Positions 55,767 to 64,000 of a stretch of 64,000 nt of DNA are shown piece after piece. The DNA is from Gillisia lutea (GTDB lineage Bacteria > Bacteroidota > Bacteroidia > Flavobacteriales > Flavobacteriaceae). The notes beneath the pieces are model-generated. The model was given only the letters and a program-made list of their open reading frames with translations. It had not been told where the DNA came from and did no database searches. The number at the start of each line of letters is the position of its first letter. Positions within the stretch are counted from its first letter, which is position 1. The stretch spans positions 62,001 through 126,000 of the forward strand of contig NZ_JAKGTH010000011.1 of NCBI RefSeq assembly GCF_021568705.1. The letters are read 5' to 3'. A program made the position numbers and the translations under genes.

Positions 55767-55788
55767 AGTTGAAAACATAATCGTTACA

Positions 55789-57333
55789 ATGACCAACGAC
55801 TTAACCGACAACCTTTTTACGCTTATAAAGTCCCTTTCTCCCTCCGAAAAACGACAATTCTCACTTTACGTGGGTAGAATAGGGGTGAATACCGATAGTA
55901 AATTCCTTAATTTATTTAAGGTAATGGCTAAACAAGCCCGGTATAATGAAAAGCTGATTCTTGAAAATACCAACATCAGCAAGCAGCAGCTTTCTAATGT
56001 CAAGGCACACCTTTATAAACAGATACTTATAAGTTTAAGATTGAATCCTGCGCATCAAAGTGTTCCTATTCAAATTAGGGAACAATTAGATTTTGCTCTT
56101 ATTTTATATAGAAAGGGTCTCTATAAACAAAGTTTGAAATTGCTGGATAAGGTGAAGATTACAGCATTACATTATGAAGAAAAAAATGTGGCATATGAGA
56201 TCCTGGAGTGGGAGAAAATAATAGAATCACAATACATTACCCGAAGTATTCATAATCGTGCAGATACCTTGATCAAAGAATCGGAGCGGCTTAGTAAACT
56301 GAATGTTATTGCGAGTAAACTTTCCAACTTATCACTCGAAATTTATGGTATTTTTCTAAAGATGGGATATGCCAGAACCGAAGAGGAAACCATAAGTATT
56401 AGAGAGAATTTTTACAGGAATTTACCGCAGTATAACTTTAGTGAATTGGGCTTTAGGGAGAAATTATTACTATATAAGGCCTTTTTATGGTATAGTTTTC
56501 TTACTCAAGATTTCCTTTCCAGCTATAAATATTCCCTGAAATGGATAAATCTTTTTAATGAGAATCCACATATGGTATCGCTTCATCCCGTTTCCTATTT
56601 AAAAGGGAATCATTACTTATTGGAGTCGTTATTTTATTTGAATCATGTAAAACTTTTCGAAAAAGTACTTTCTGATTTGGAAGCCACGATCAAGGATTCT
56701 AAAATTCCGGATGATGACAATACTGCGGCACTGTCATTTTTATATATCTATTCGAATAAACTGAATTTGCGATTTATGAAAGGGGAGTTTAGTGGGGGAG
56801 AAATGCTGGTTGATAAGATTCAGAAGAGAATAAAAAAATATGAAGACCGATTGGATGGACATCATATCATGGTGATTTATTATAAAATAGCTAGTTTATA
56901 CTTTGGAGATGGACAAAACAAAAAATGCATTGAATTTTTAAAGAAAATAATTAATAATACCTCTTTAGAAATGAGAGAAGATTTGATGTGTTTTTCAAGA
57001 ATATTGAATCTTGTAGCTCATTATGAAGCAGGCTTAGATTATCATTTGGAAAGGTTGATCCGATCTACGTATAAATTTTTGATCCGTATGAATGATATGC
57101 ATGAGGTGCAAAAGGAGATGATCAAATTCCTAAGAAATTTACCAGATGTTTCGCCTCTAAATATTAAAGATGAATTCAAAAAATTGCACACCACGCTGAA
57201 ACAATATGAAAATCACCCTTACGAAAGAAGAGCTTTCCTATATTTGGATATTCTTTCCTGGCTGGAGAGTAAAATTGAAAACAGACCAGTAGCCGAGATC
57301 ATAAAAGATAAAATCTTGCTTGTTAGCAGATAA
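55789..57333 (+). CDS. Helical protein of unknown function (TPR-like)
   Basis: A 514-residue soluble protein, no signal peptide. The sequence is almost all alpha-helical with paired-helix periodicity and many aromatic residues, as in TPR-type solenoids (for example ALILYRKGLYKQSLKLLDKV near 104-123). The N-terminal FTLIKSLSPSEKRQFSLYVGR is a basic helix pair. I recognise no named family. It is divergent from leuA with a 147-bp spacer and followed by an EamA transporter with a 14-bp overlap. Function unknown. Confidence 0.8.
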   Translation: MTNDLTDNLFTLIKSLSPSEKRQFSLYVGRIGVNTDSKFLNLFKVMAKQARYNEKLILENTNISKQQLSNVKAHLYKQILISLRLNPAHQSVPIQIREQLDFALILYRKGLYKQSLKLLDKVKITALHYEEKNVAYEILEWEKIIESQYITRSIHNRADTLIKESERLSKLNVIASKLSNLSLEIYGIFLKMGYARTEEETISIRENFYRNLPQYNFSELGFREKLLLYKAFLWYSFLTQDFLSSYKYSLKWINLFNENPHMVSLHPVSYLKGNHYLLESLFYLNHVKLFEKVLSDLEATIKDSKIPDDDNTAALSFLYIYSNKLNLRFMKGEFSGGEMLVDKIQKRIKKYEDRLDGHHIMVIYYKIASLYFGDGQNKKCIEFLKKIINNTSLEMREDLMCFSRILNLVAHYEAGLDYHLERLIRSTYKFLIRMNDMHEVQKEMIKFLRNLPDVSPLNIKDEFKKLHTTLKQYENHPYERRAFLYLDILSWLESKIENRPVAEIIKDKILLVSR

Positions 57334-58231
57334 ATACAAAGATTTGACTGATAAAAATCAACACTTAGTAAAAATACTAGAGCTTAACTTAGCGGTTTTC
57401 CTAATTAGCACTTCCGGAGTTTTAGGAAGATACATAACTCTCAATCCAACGGTTACCATATTTTATCGCACTTTGCTGGCTGCAGTTTTATTCTATATAT
57501 TTTGTAAATGGAAGAAATTCGATCTTAGAATAGACAACAAGAAGGACGTATTAAAAGTGGTAATAAGTGGGGGTTTGATGGCTGGACACTGGGTATTCTA
57601 TTTTTTTGCACTTCAATATTCTAATGTGGCAATTGGTATTTTATCGCTATTTACTTATCCGGTTATCACCGCTTTCCTAGAACCTATAATCTTGAAACTG
57701 AAGTTTAGCAAAAGTCATCTTGCGCTGGGGTGTCTCGTGCTATTTGGGATTTATTTTTTGGTGCCGGAAATAAGCTTTGAGAATAAGTACTTCATTGCCG
57801 TTTTATTCGGAATTTTATCAGGGGTATTCTATGCCTTACGCAATATTTTAATGAAGAAAGAGATCGAAAAATATAACGGTTCGGTATTAATGATGTACCA
57901 AATAGTAGTGGTGGCAGTTGTGCTGATGCCGGTAGTATTCTTTAGCAATTTTACTGAAGTAGTAGGGCAGTGGGCCCCCATATTAACATTGGCAATAGTG
58001 ACCACTTGTATGGGGCACACACTGTTTTTAATAAGTCTACGTAACTTTTCGACCACTGCAGCCAGCATTATGAGTAGTGCTCAACCCTTATATGCTATAC
58101 TATTGGGTATGCTTTTTTTAGAAGAATACCCCTCTTTAAAAACGATTATTGGAGGCGCACTAATTATGAGTGCTGTTATAGTGGAAAGTATTAGAAGTAT
58201 TAGAAAAAAGTCTATTTCCGACATCAACTAA
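57320..58231 (+). CDS. EamA/DMT family transporter
   Basis: A 303-residue inner-membrane permease with about ten helices and two EamA repeats (about 20-140 and 160-290). Family pattern AVFLISTSGVLGRYIT begins helix 1; the second repeat starts near FALRNILMK. The start is uncertain: a TTG at 57320 gives the 14-bp overlap used here; another TTG at 57344 is possible. The substrate is probably an amino acid or metabolite for export; it is not identifiable from sequence. Confidence 0.88.
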   Translation: MLADKYKDLTDKNQHLVKILELNLAVFLISTSGVLGRYITLNPTVTIFYRTLLAAVLFYIFCKWKKFDLRIDNKKDVLKVVISGGLMAGHWVFYFFALQYSNVAIGILSLFTYPVITAFLEPIILKLKFSKSHLALGCLVLFGIYFLVPEISFENKYFIAVLFGILSGVFYALRNILMKKEIEKYNGSVLMMYQIVVVAVVLMPVVFFSNFTEVVGQWAPILTLAIVTTCMGHTLFLISLRNFSTTAASIMSSAQPLYAILLGMLFLEEYPSLKTIIGGALIMSAVIVESIRSIRKKSISDIN

Positions 58232-58250
58232 GTTATAGGTTTCCTGATTC

Positions 58251-59099
58251 TTAGTTTAATACCGCGCTAAAAGTATCTCCTTGAGAAATGTCTCCCGAGT
58301 TATAGCCTTTCATGAACCAATCCATACGTTGTTTAGAAGTTCCATGTGTAAAAGCATCTGGAACCACTCTTCCAGTAGTACGTTTTTGAATGGCATCATC
58401 TCCTACAGCTTTTGCTGCACTCATGGCTTCCTGAATGTCTCCGGCTTCCAAATACTGCTTATTATAATGTGCCCATAATCCTGCATAAAAATCGGCTTGT
58501 AATTCTAAGGCAACAGAAAGTTCGTTAGCATCTGCCTGGCTTCTTCCTTGTTGTAGTTGTCTCACTTTACCTGAAGTTCCTAAAATCGTTTGAACATGAT
58601 GGCCTACTTCATGAGCAATTACATAGGCAATTGCAAAATCTCCACCTTCAGCTCCGAAGCGTGTGCGTAATTCTTCAAAAAACACGAGATCCATATACAC
58701 TTTTTGATCTGCTGGGCAATAGAAAGGTCCGGAGGCTGCTGAAGCCCCACCACAAGCAGTTTGTACCGAGTTTGAAAACAGGACCATTCCCGGTTCTTTA
58801 TAATTCATATTATTTTCCTGAAAGATCTCATTCCAAACGTCTTCTGTATCTGCCAGAACTGTAGCTGAAAAATCTCCAAGTTGTCTTTCTTCTGATGTCA
58901 GTTCTCTTTGCTCTGTACTGGCAGGAACCGATTGATTTTCTAATTGCTGAATTATCTCAGCTGGATCACCTCCAGAAAATAATTGTATGGCAAGAAAAAT
59001 TAGACCAATTATTCCGCCACCTACGGCTACCTTACCACCTGTTGAAGAGCCTCTACGATCCTCGACATTGGAGCTTTTTCTTCTACCTTGCCATTTCAT
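58251..59099 (-). CDS. YpfJ-like neutral zinc metallopeptidase
   Basis: A 282-residue protein with one N-terminal membrane helix (about 25-42) and a peptidase domain with the HEXXH motif AHEVGHH (His163, Glu164, His167). It starts MKWQGRRKSSNVEDRR, the usual opening of the YpfJ/neutral zinc metallopeptidase family, and continues GSACGGA-type ACGGASAASGPFYCPAD and LELQADFYAGLWAH. Function in the cell is not well known; zinc-dependent proteolysis outside the membrane is expected. Confidence 0.93.
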   Translation of the reverse strand: MKWQGRRKSSNVEDRRGSSTGGKVAVGGGIIGLIFLAIQLFSGGDPAEIIQQLENQSVPASTEQRELTSEERQLGDFSATVLADTEDVWNEIFQENNMNYKEPGMVLFSNSVQTACGGASAASGPFYCPADQKVYMDLVFFEELRTRFGAEGGDFAIAYVIAHEVGHHVQTILGTSGKVRQLQQGRSQADANELSVALELQADFYAGLWAHYNKQYLEAGDIQEAMSAAKAVGDDAIQKRTTGRVVPDAFTHGTSKQRMDWFMKGYNSGDISQGDTFSAVLN

Positions 59100-59154
59100 A
59101 ATTATAGCTTTTAATTGATAATAATATTTTTAAATATACTAATTATATCGTCTG

Positions 59155-59856
59155 TTATATACAAGCATCCCAAATAGGATCTTTTGGAAGAGGGGCAATA
59201 ATACTCACATCCTCCTTCTTTACCGGATGGGTAAATGAGAGTTTTCTAGCATGTAAACTTATACTAGCATCTTTATTGCTTCTGTCGAAACCATATTTAA
59301 GATCGCCTTTAATGGGGCAGCCTATAAATGACAACTGACTTCTAATTTGGTGATGTCTACCGGTATGAAGATCAATTTCTAAAAGATAGTAATTGTCTAG
59401 TTTTTTTAGAATTCTATAATCTAAAATAGCTTTTTTACTTTCCGGGATTTCCTTGATATAGGCAAAAGACTTATTTTGTTTAGGATTTCTCTTTAAGTAA
59501 TGAATTAAAGTATCCTCCTGTTTTGGAGGAGCATTTTTTACCAGCGCCCAATAGGTTTTTTTAGCCTCCTTTTCCTTGAAGAGTTTATTCATTCTAGGCA
59601 GCGCTTTTGATGTTTTTGCAAAAAGAATAATTCCACTTGTGGGTCTGTCTAATCTATGTACCACACCTAAATAGACCTTCCCCGGTTTGTTATATTTTTC
59701 CTTGATATATTCTTTTACTACCTCACTTAGTGGTATGTCTCCGGTGATATCGCCTTGAACGATATCTCCCGGGCGCTTATTAACTACGATTAGATGATTA
59801 TCTTCGTAAAGCACCTGTAAGTTCTCCTTGGTGGATATTATTTTGTTTACACTCAA
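59155..59856 (-). CDS. RluA-family pseudouridine synthase
   Basis: Converts uridine to pseudouridine in rRNA or tRNA. 233 residues: VVHRLDRPTSGIILFAK with the catalytic Asp70, and LHTGRHHQIRSQLS with the binding arginine. No S4 domain is present, fitting the short RluA-type group. The RNA target is not clear. It is 45 bp downstream of panB in the same orientation. Confidence 0.93.
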   Translation of the reverse strand: MSVNKIISTKENLQVLYEDNHLIVVNKRPGDIVQGDITGDIPLSEVVKEYIKEKYNKPGKVYLGVVHRLDRPTSGIILFAKTSKALPRMNKLFKEKEAKKTYWALVKNAPPKQEDTLIHYLKRNPKQNKSFAYIKEIPESKKAILDYRILKKLDNYYLLEIDLHTGRHHQIRSQLSFIGCPIKGDLKYGFDRSNKDASISLHARKLSFTHPVKKEDVSIIAPLPKDPIWDACI

Positions 59857-59901
59857 AATGTTGGGTATGAAATTGTAAGTAGAGGTAGATCAAAAAAATA
59901 A

Positions 59902-60720
59902 TTAATATTGCTCTTCATCTGATGGGAAATCCAGACTTTTTACATCTTGCATGTAGCTTTTGAAAGCATTGGTCATTTCTTCATGAAGATCAAGATATCG
60001 CCTTAAAAACCTAGGATTGAATTCGTGGGTCATCCCCAGCATGTCGTGTGTTACAAGTACCTGTCCGTCTACTCCATTTCCTGCACCAATTCCAATTACC
60101 GGAATACTTACACTTTCAGAAACCTCTTTTGCCAATTTAGCAGGGACCTTTTCTAAAACCATAGCAAAACATCCCAGTTTTTCAAGAAGTAGGGCATCGC
60201 TTTTTAATTTCTCAGCTTCCTCTTCCTCTTTAGCTCTAACTGTATAAGTTCCGAATTTATATATAGACTGTGGTGTCAATCCTAAATGGCCCATCACAGG
60301 AATCCCTGCATTCAGAATACGCTTTATAGATTCTTTTATTTCTTTTCCACCTTCAAGTTTAACAGCATGGCCACCACTTTCTTTCATAATTCGAATAGCA
60401 GATCGCAAGGCCTCTTTTGGATCACTTTGGTAACTTCCGAAGGGAAGATCGACAACAACTAAAGAGCGCTCTATTCCACGCACTACACTGGCAGCATGAT
60501 AGATCATCTGGTCTAAAGTTATTGGAAGTGTAGTTTCATGACCCGCCATTACATTACTTGCAGAATCTCCTACCAGAATTACATCTATACCCGCTCCATC
60601 TACTATTTTTGCCATGGTATAATCGTATGCGGTAAGCATAGCGATCTTTTCGCCATTAGACTTCATATCTACCAAAGACTTCGTGGTGATACGTTTATAT
60701 TGTTTTTTAGCAACTGACAT
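59902..60720 (-). CDS. panB: 3-methyl-2-oxobutanoate hydroxymethyltransferase
   Basis: First enzyme of pantothenate synthesis; adds a hydroxymethyl group from methylene-tetrahydrofolate to 2-oxoisovalerate, the same keto acid made by the ilv operon. 272 residues: [29 protein letters not shown] and KLEGG (substrate/metal region) match the PanB family, and [18 protein letters not shown]-like [15 protein letters not shown] is clear. The panB gene is divergent from the NTF2-like gene. Confidence 0.97.
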   Translation of the reverse strand: MSVAKKQYKRITTKSLVDMKSNGEKIAMLTAYDYTMAKIVDGAGIDVILVGDSASNVMAGHETTLPITLDQMIYHAASVVRGIERSLVVVDLPFGSYQSDPKEALRSAIRIMKESGGHAVKLEGGKEIKESIKRILNAGIPVMGHLGLTPQSIYKFGTYTVRAKEEEEAEKLKSDALLLEKLGCFAMVLEKVPAKLAKEVSESVSIPVIGIGAGNGVDGQVLVTHDMLGMTHEFNPRFLRRYLDLHEEMTNAFKSYMQDVKSLDFPSDEEQY

Positions 60721-60782
60721 TCGCTGTGTTTTTTGTGGAGTAAAAGTAGTAAATTAGTCCACTACATTCAAACTTAAGGATA

Positions 60783-61247
60783 ATGAAGATTTTACTATGT
60801 ATTTTGATGTTATTTATAGGAATGACAGGATTTTCTCAGGAAAAATTGGGAGATTCGGAAGTTCAGGTAACCATTCAAGAATTTTTTGAGGCTTTTCATA
60901 AGCAGGATTCTATAGGATTAAAGAAGGTGGCGCACCCAACCATAAGCATGCAATCTATAATGACCGACTCTACTGGAACTTCCACTATTAAAAACGAAAG
61001 CTACGCCGAATTTTTAAAGGCGATTGTATCTATACCTACATCTACAAAATTCGAAGAACGCTTACATGGCTTTGATATTCGAGTGAATGGAGCGCTGGCC
61101 AGCGCTATTACTCCTTATTCATTTTATGTGAACGGGAAATTGAGTCATTGCGGAGTGAATTCTTTTGAGCTGTTCAAGTCTGCTGAAGGCTGGAAGATCA
61201 TCTATATAGTAGATACGCGTGTAAAAGAAAACTGCGATAATCCGTAA
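60783..61247 (+). CDS. Secreted NTF2-like (SnoaL/DUF4440-type) protein
   Basis: A 154-residue protein with a signal peptide (1-18, ending GFSQ). The body shows the NTF2-like fold pattern: helix QVTIQEFFEAFHKQDSIGLKKVA in pieces followed by strands with YAEFLKAI and GVNSFELFKSAEGWKIIYIVDTR at the end. The family includes small-molecule binding and enzymatic members; no catalytic residues can be fixed here. No operon partner is clear. Confidence 0.85.
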   Translation: MKILLCILMLFIGMTGFSQEKLGDSEVQVTIQEFFEAFHKQDSIGLKKVAHPTISMQSIMTDSTGTSTIKNESYAEFLKAIVSIPTSTKFEERLHGFDIRVNGALASAITPYSFYVNGKLSHCGVNSFELFKSAEGWKIIYIVDTRVKENCDNP

Positions 61248-61296
61248 AAATTACTTTTACCAGATTACCGCAGTTTCAGTAGGGTTAAAAATAAGA

Positions 61297-62301
61297 TTAT
61301 GGGCGTAATACTACTCTAAATCTTGCTTTGTTATTGATCATTTTATCATAGGCCTTAGCAACATCTTTCAACGGGAATTCTTCAATCATAGGTTCAGTCC
61401 CTGAAAGAACACTAAAATTAAGAGTATCTTCCGAATCAATAGCAGTACCGCTTGGCCATCCTGCCACAGATTTTCTACCCATCAATAATTGTAAGGGAGA
61501 AACTTCAATAGGCTCTCCGGTAGCAGCAACCATAAGAAGCTTTCCGTCTATCCCTAGTCCATTTACAACTTTTGTGATAGCATCACTATGTGGTGCGGTT
61601 GCTAAAATAAGATTTGCTCCTCCCAGTTTTTGCAATTCTTCAGCAGGGTCTTGTTTAGAAATATCGATGTAATGATGAGCTCCCAGCTCTTTAGCTAATT
61701 CTTTTTTAGAATCGTTGGTTGAAATTGCGACGGTGCGCATTCCCATTTTTGATGCATATTGAACAGCTAAGTGACCAAGTCCGCCAATTCCCTGTACGGC
61801 CACTACATCTCCGGCACGTATCCCGGAATTTCTTAGTGCATTATACACGGTAATTCCGGCACATAGAAGTGGAGCCGCAGCTGCTGAAGAAAGTTCTTCA
61901 GGAATAGCAGCAATAGCTTCGTTTGGAGCACACATATATTCGGCATAACCACCATCATAAGAAATTCCACAAACTTTGGCATTTTCGCAATTCACGAAAT
62001 CGCCTTTTCTGCAAGGGGTACATTCAAAACAGTGTCCGCCATGCCAACCAACGCCTACACGTTGACCAACTTTCCATTTGGAGACATTCTTGCCTACTTC
62101 TTCAACAATTCCAACAACTTCATGGCCCGGAACTCGTGGGTATTCGATTCCTGGAAAGAGTCCTTGTTTTAAAAGATCGTCGCTATGGCAAATTCCACAA
62201 GCTTCAACTTTAATTAAAATTTCATTTTCTTTAGGAGAAGGTTTGTCCATATCTACTAGAACAAAATCTCCACCTTTTTCCTGTATTTGTGCAGCTTTCA
62301 T
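61297..62301 (-). CDS. Zinc-dependent alcohol dehydrogenase
   Basis: A 334-residue MDR-family alcohol dehydrogenase. Catalytic zinc ligands Cys38 and His60 with Glu61 (CGICHS, PGHEVVG) and the structural-zinc cysteines Cys91, 94, 97, 105 (HCFECTPCRKG and VNC) are intact. The nucleotide-binding motif GIGGLGHLAVQYASKMG is clear. Similar enzymes oxidise alcohols or reduce aldehydes with NAD(P); the exact substrate is not set. The neighbouring gene context gives no hint. Confidence 0.95.
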   Translation of the reverse strand: MKAAQIQEKGGDFVLVDMDKPSPKENEILIKVEACGICHSDDLLKQGLFPGIEYPRVPGHEVVGIVEEVGKNVSKWKVGQRVGVGWHGGHCFECTPCRKGDFVNCENAKVCGISYDGGYAEYMCAPNEAIAAIPEELSSAAAAPLLCAGITVYNALRNSGIRAGDVVAVQGIGGLGHLAVQYASKMGMRTVAISTNDSKKELAKELGAHHYIDISKQDPAEELQKLGGANLILATAPHSDAITKVVNGLGIDGKLLMVAATGEPIEVSPLQLLMGRKSVAGWPSGTAIDSEDTLNFSVLSGTEPMIEEFPLKDVAKAYDKMINNKARFRVVLRP

Positions 62302-62367
62302 AAATTATTTTTTTCAGCTTCAAATTACAAAGAATAGAAGGAACGTTTTATAAGGCTTTGTTAAAGC

Positions 62368-63030
62368 TTAAAGGAATCTTGGAATTAGAAAGATAACCAC
62401 CGCTGCGTTGTTCATAGCATGCATTCCCATAGACCAGAGAAGATTGTTGTTCTCAATTTTAATTTTTCCGAAGAAATAGCCAGCAATAATCCTTGGAATA
62501 ATAAGAAGAATGAGCATCGTGTTTATTTGAAAAGTATCTACATAATTAAATATGTGAACCAATCCAAATACTACCGAAGTGATTAACCAAACCGGCAGAT
62601 AATGTTTGGTAAGGAATTGACATGTTTTTTTCTGGAAATTATCTGGCAGGAATTCCCTGAAAAATAGAAATAGTAGGAGTGAGATAAGTATTACAACTGT
62701 GAGCTTTAATGGCCAGTAGACATCAGTTGGAATAAATTCACTTAGAAAGAAGACTATCCAACAGCATAGAAAGAAAGAAAGGTTATTTCTAGTGGGTTTA
62801 ATAATGCTTCTAAACATTCCTTCCTCTAAGATGGGGGCAAATAGCACTGCCATAAAAACGAATTTCCACGGGTGCCCTTCTAAGAGGAGATCCATTTCCA
62901 ACTGCTTATAGCGTTCAAAATCTAATTCGGGAAAGGCCGCAGATAACATTCCTAAAAGCATGAAGAAAATAAAATAAACCCCGAGCATCTTCCCATAGTT
63001 TCTAAGAAGATTTTTTATTTTATCGTTCAT
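62368..63030 (-). CDS. CPBP-family intramembrane metalloprotease
   Basis: A 220-residue membrane protein of the CPBP (Abi/Rce1-like) family. About six helices; the EExxxR motif is Glu69-Glu70...Arg74 (LEEGMFRS), a second motif FGLVHIF contributes a histidine, and HAMNNA near the C-terminus gives the third motif. Family members process prenylated proteins or peptides or have immunity roles. The cellular role here is unknown. Confidence 0.88.
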   Translation of the reverse strand: MNDKIKNLLRNYGKMLGVYFIFFMLLGMLSAAFPELDFERYKQLEMDLLLEGHPWKFVFMAVLFAPILEEGMFRSIIKPTRNNLSFFLCCWIVFFLSEFIPTDVYWPLKLTVVILISLLLFLFFREFLPDNFQKKTCQFLTKHYLPVWLITSVVFGLVHIFNYVDTFQINTMLILLIIPRIIAGYFFGKIKIENNNLLWSMGMHAMNNAAVVIFLIPRFL

Positions 63031-63080
63031 TTAATGATTTTCAATGTAAGATGAAGAAAAAGTAGACATTTAATTAAGAT

Positions 63081-64000
63081 TTAGCAATCGCTTAAGCTCA
63101 CTTTTACTGCTAATCCTCCTTCTGAGGTTTCCTTATATTTAGAATTCATATCCCGTGCTGTTTCCCACATAGTCTCAATTACTTTATCTAGTGGCACTTT
63201 TGCTTTTGTAGCATCGCTTTCTATAGCAATTTCAGCAGCATTTATGGCTTTTATAGCTCCCATAGCATTTCTTTCTATGCATGGTATTTGCACCAATCCG
63301 GCAATAGGATCACATGTTAGCCCAAGATGGTGTTCCATTGCAATCTCACTGGCCATGAGTACTTGTTCTGGGGTTCCTCCCATCACTTCTGTTAATGCTC
63401 CGGCAGCCATAGCAGAGGAGACTCCAATTTCAGCCTGACATCCCCCCATTGCAGCTGAGATAGTAGCACCTTTTTTGAAGAGACTTCCAATTTCTCCTGC
63501 CACCAGCATGAAACGTTTTACATCTTCAAAGGTAGCATCATGATTTTCTATAACCATATAATACATGAGTACAGCTGGGACAGTACCTGCGCTTCCATTG
63601 GTTGGGGCGGTAACAACTCGACCCAAAGAAGCATTCACTTCGTTTACACTAATAGCAAAGCAGCTAACCCATTTCAGAATTTGTCTGAACTTTACTTCTG
63701 TCTTTCTTATAGTTTCAAGCCATTCCTGAGGAGAATTATAGGTATTCTCACCGATTAATCGCTTATGCATGTCAAAAGCTCTTCTGTGTACATTTAAACC
63801 ACCCGGCAAGGTACCTTCAGTATGGCATCCGGTATACATAGATTCTAACATCACTTGCCAGACATGTTTTAACCCGGTATCAATTTCCTGGTCAGTTCTC
63901 AACGAGCGCTCATTTGCAAGTACGATCTCTGAGATCATTTTTCCTTCTTTATGACAATATGTAAGTAGCTCTGTAGCTTTTTCAATAGGAAAAGGAAATT
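63081..64000 (-). CDS. sdaA: L-serine ammonia-lyase (5' end cut by window edge)
   Basis: Deaminates serine to pyruvate; Fe-S enzyme of the single-chain or alpha-domain type. The frame continues past the first ATG (63938) to the window edge: 20 more codons reading [12 protein letters not shown]... are in frame and fit the family's start of the alpha domain, so the gene extends beyond the window. Cluster and active-site cysteines are visible in [28 protein letters not shown] and [12 protein letters not shown]. The C-terminus is at 63081. The N-terminal beta domain would lie outside. Confidence 0.95.
   Translation of the reverse strand, partial: FPFPIEKATELLTYCHKEGKMISEIVLANERSLRTDQEIDTGLKHVWQVMLESMYTGCHTEGTLPGGLNVHRRAFDMHKRLIGENTYNSPQEWLETIRKTEVKFRQILKWVSCFAISVNEVNASLGRVVTAPTNGSAGTVPAVLMYYMVIENHDATFEDVKRFMLVAGEIGSLFKKGATISAAMGGCQAEIGVSSAMAAGALTEVMGGTPEQVLMASEIAMEHHLGLTCDPIAGLVQIPCIERNAMGAIKAINAAEIAIESDATKAKVPLDKVIETMWETARDMNSKYKETSEGGLAVKVSLSDC

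Overview
The window is a 64 kb stretch of a chromosome that looks like a member of the Flavobacteriaceae (Bacteroidota), probably close to the marine Gramella/Zunongwangia/Salegentibacter group; genus is inference. Evidence: AT-rich DNA, a SusC/SusD pair with SusE-type lipoproteins, lipoboxes of the LNSC type, weak or absent Shine-Dalgarno sequences, TAnnTTTG-like promoter elements, and an arginine operon built around an ArgF'-type (N-acylornithine) transcarbamylase. I see no rRNA, tRNA, CRISPR array, insertion sequence or phage gene. The accessory content is metabolic rather than mobile.

1-18.7 kb is an alpha-glucan (maltodextrin/starch) utilization locus. A leftward arm encodes SusC, SusD, a SusE/F-like binding lipoprotein and a secreted lipoprotein alpha-amylase (cut by the window edge). 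A rightward arm encodes a LacI-family regulator, an MFS/GPH maltose-type transporter, beta-phosphoglucomutase, a GH65 maltose phosphorylase, a SusA-like GH13, a GH31 alpha-glucosidase and a second lipoprotein GH13. A perfect 16-bp LacI-type palindrome lies between the two arms. Maltose would be split in the cytoplasm to glucose and beta-glucose-1-phosphate, the latter isomerised to glucose-6-phosphate. pfkA, gapA and a BadF-type sugar kinase follow directly (18.8-21.8 kb).

21.8-34.8 kb holds a YifB/ComM-like AAA protein; a tightly packed DUF2891 - NRAMP-like transporter - pxpA - pxpB - pxpC operon (5-oxoproline use) in which the NRAMP protein lacks the usual metal-binding residues; an uncharacterised module of two paralogous seven-helix membrane proteins flanking a small acidic protein and running into a histidine kinase and response regulator; a GNAT-nitrilase fusion; and a convergent aldehyde dehydrogenase.

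35.2-55.6 kb is a block of amino-acid biosynthesis: ilvDBNCA, then an arginine operon (GNAT acyltransferase, argG, argC, proC, argD, argF', argB, argE, argH), then a convergent leuACDB operon. Each of the three operons is preceded by one or more tiny reading frames. The one before the arginine operon ends in a run with six arginine codons in its last 14 codons, the one before leuA reads MKMILIL and overlaps a hairpin just upstream of the leuA start, and two before ilvD both begin MFYxLK. This possible leader-peptide control is, to me, the most interesting unannotated signal here.

55.8-64 kb contains a conserved-looking helical protein of unknown function, an EamA exporter, a zinc metallopeptidase, an RluA-type pseudouridine synthase, panB, a secreted NTF2-like protein, a zinc alcohol dehydrogenase, a CPBP protease and the C-terminal part of L-serine dehydratase (cut by the window edge).
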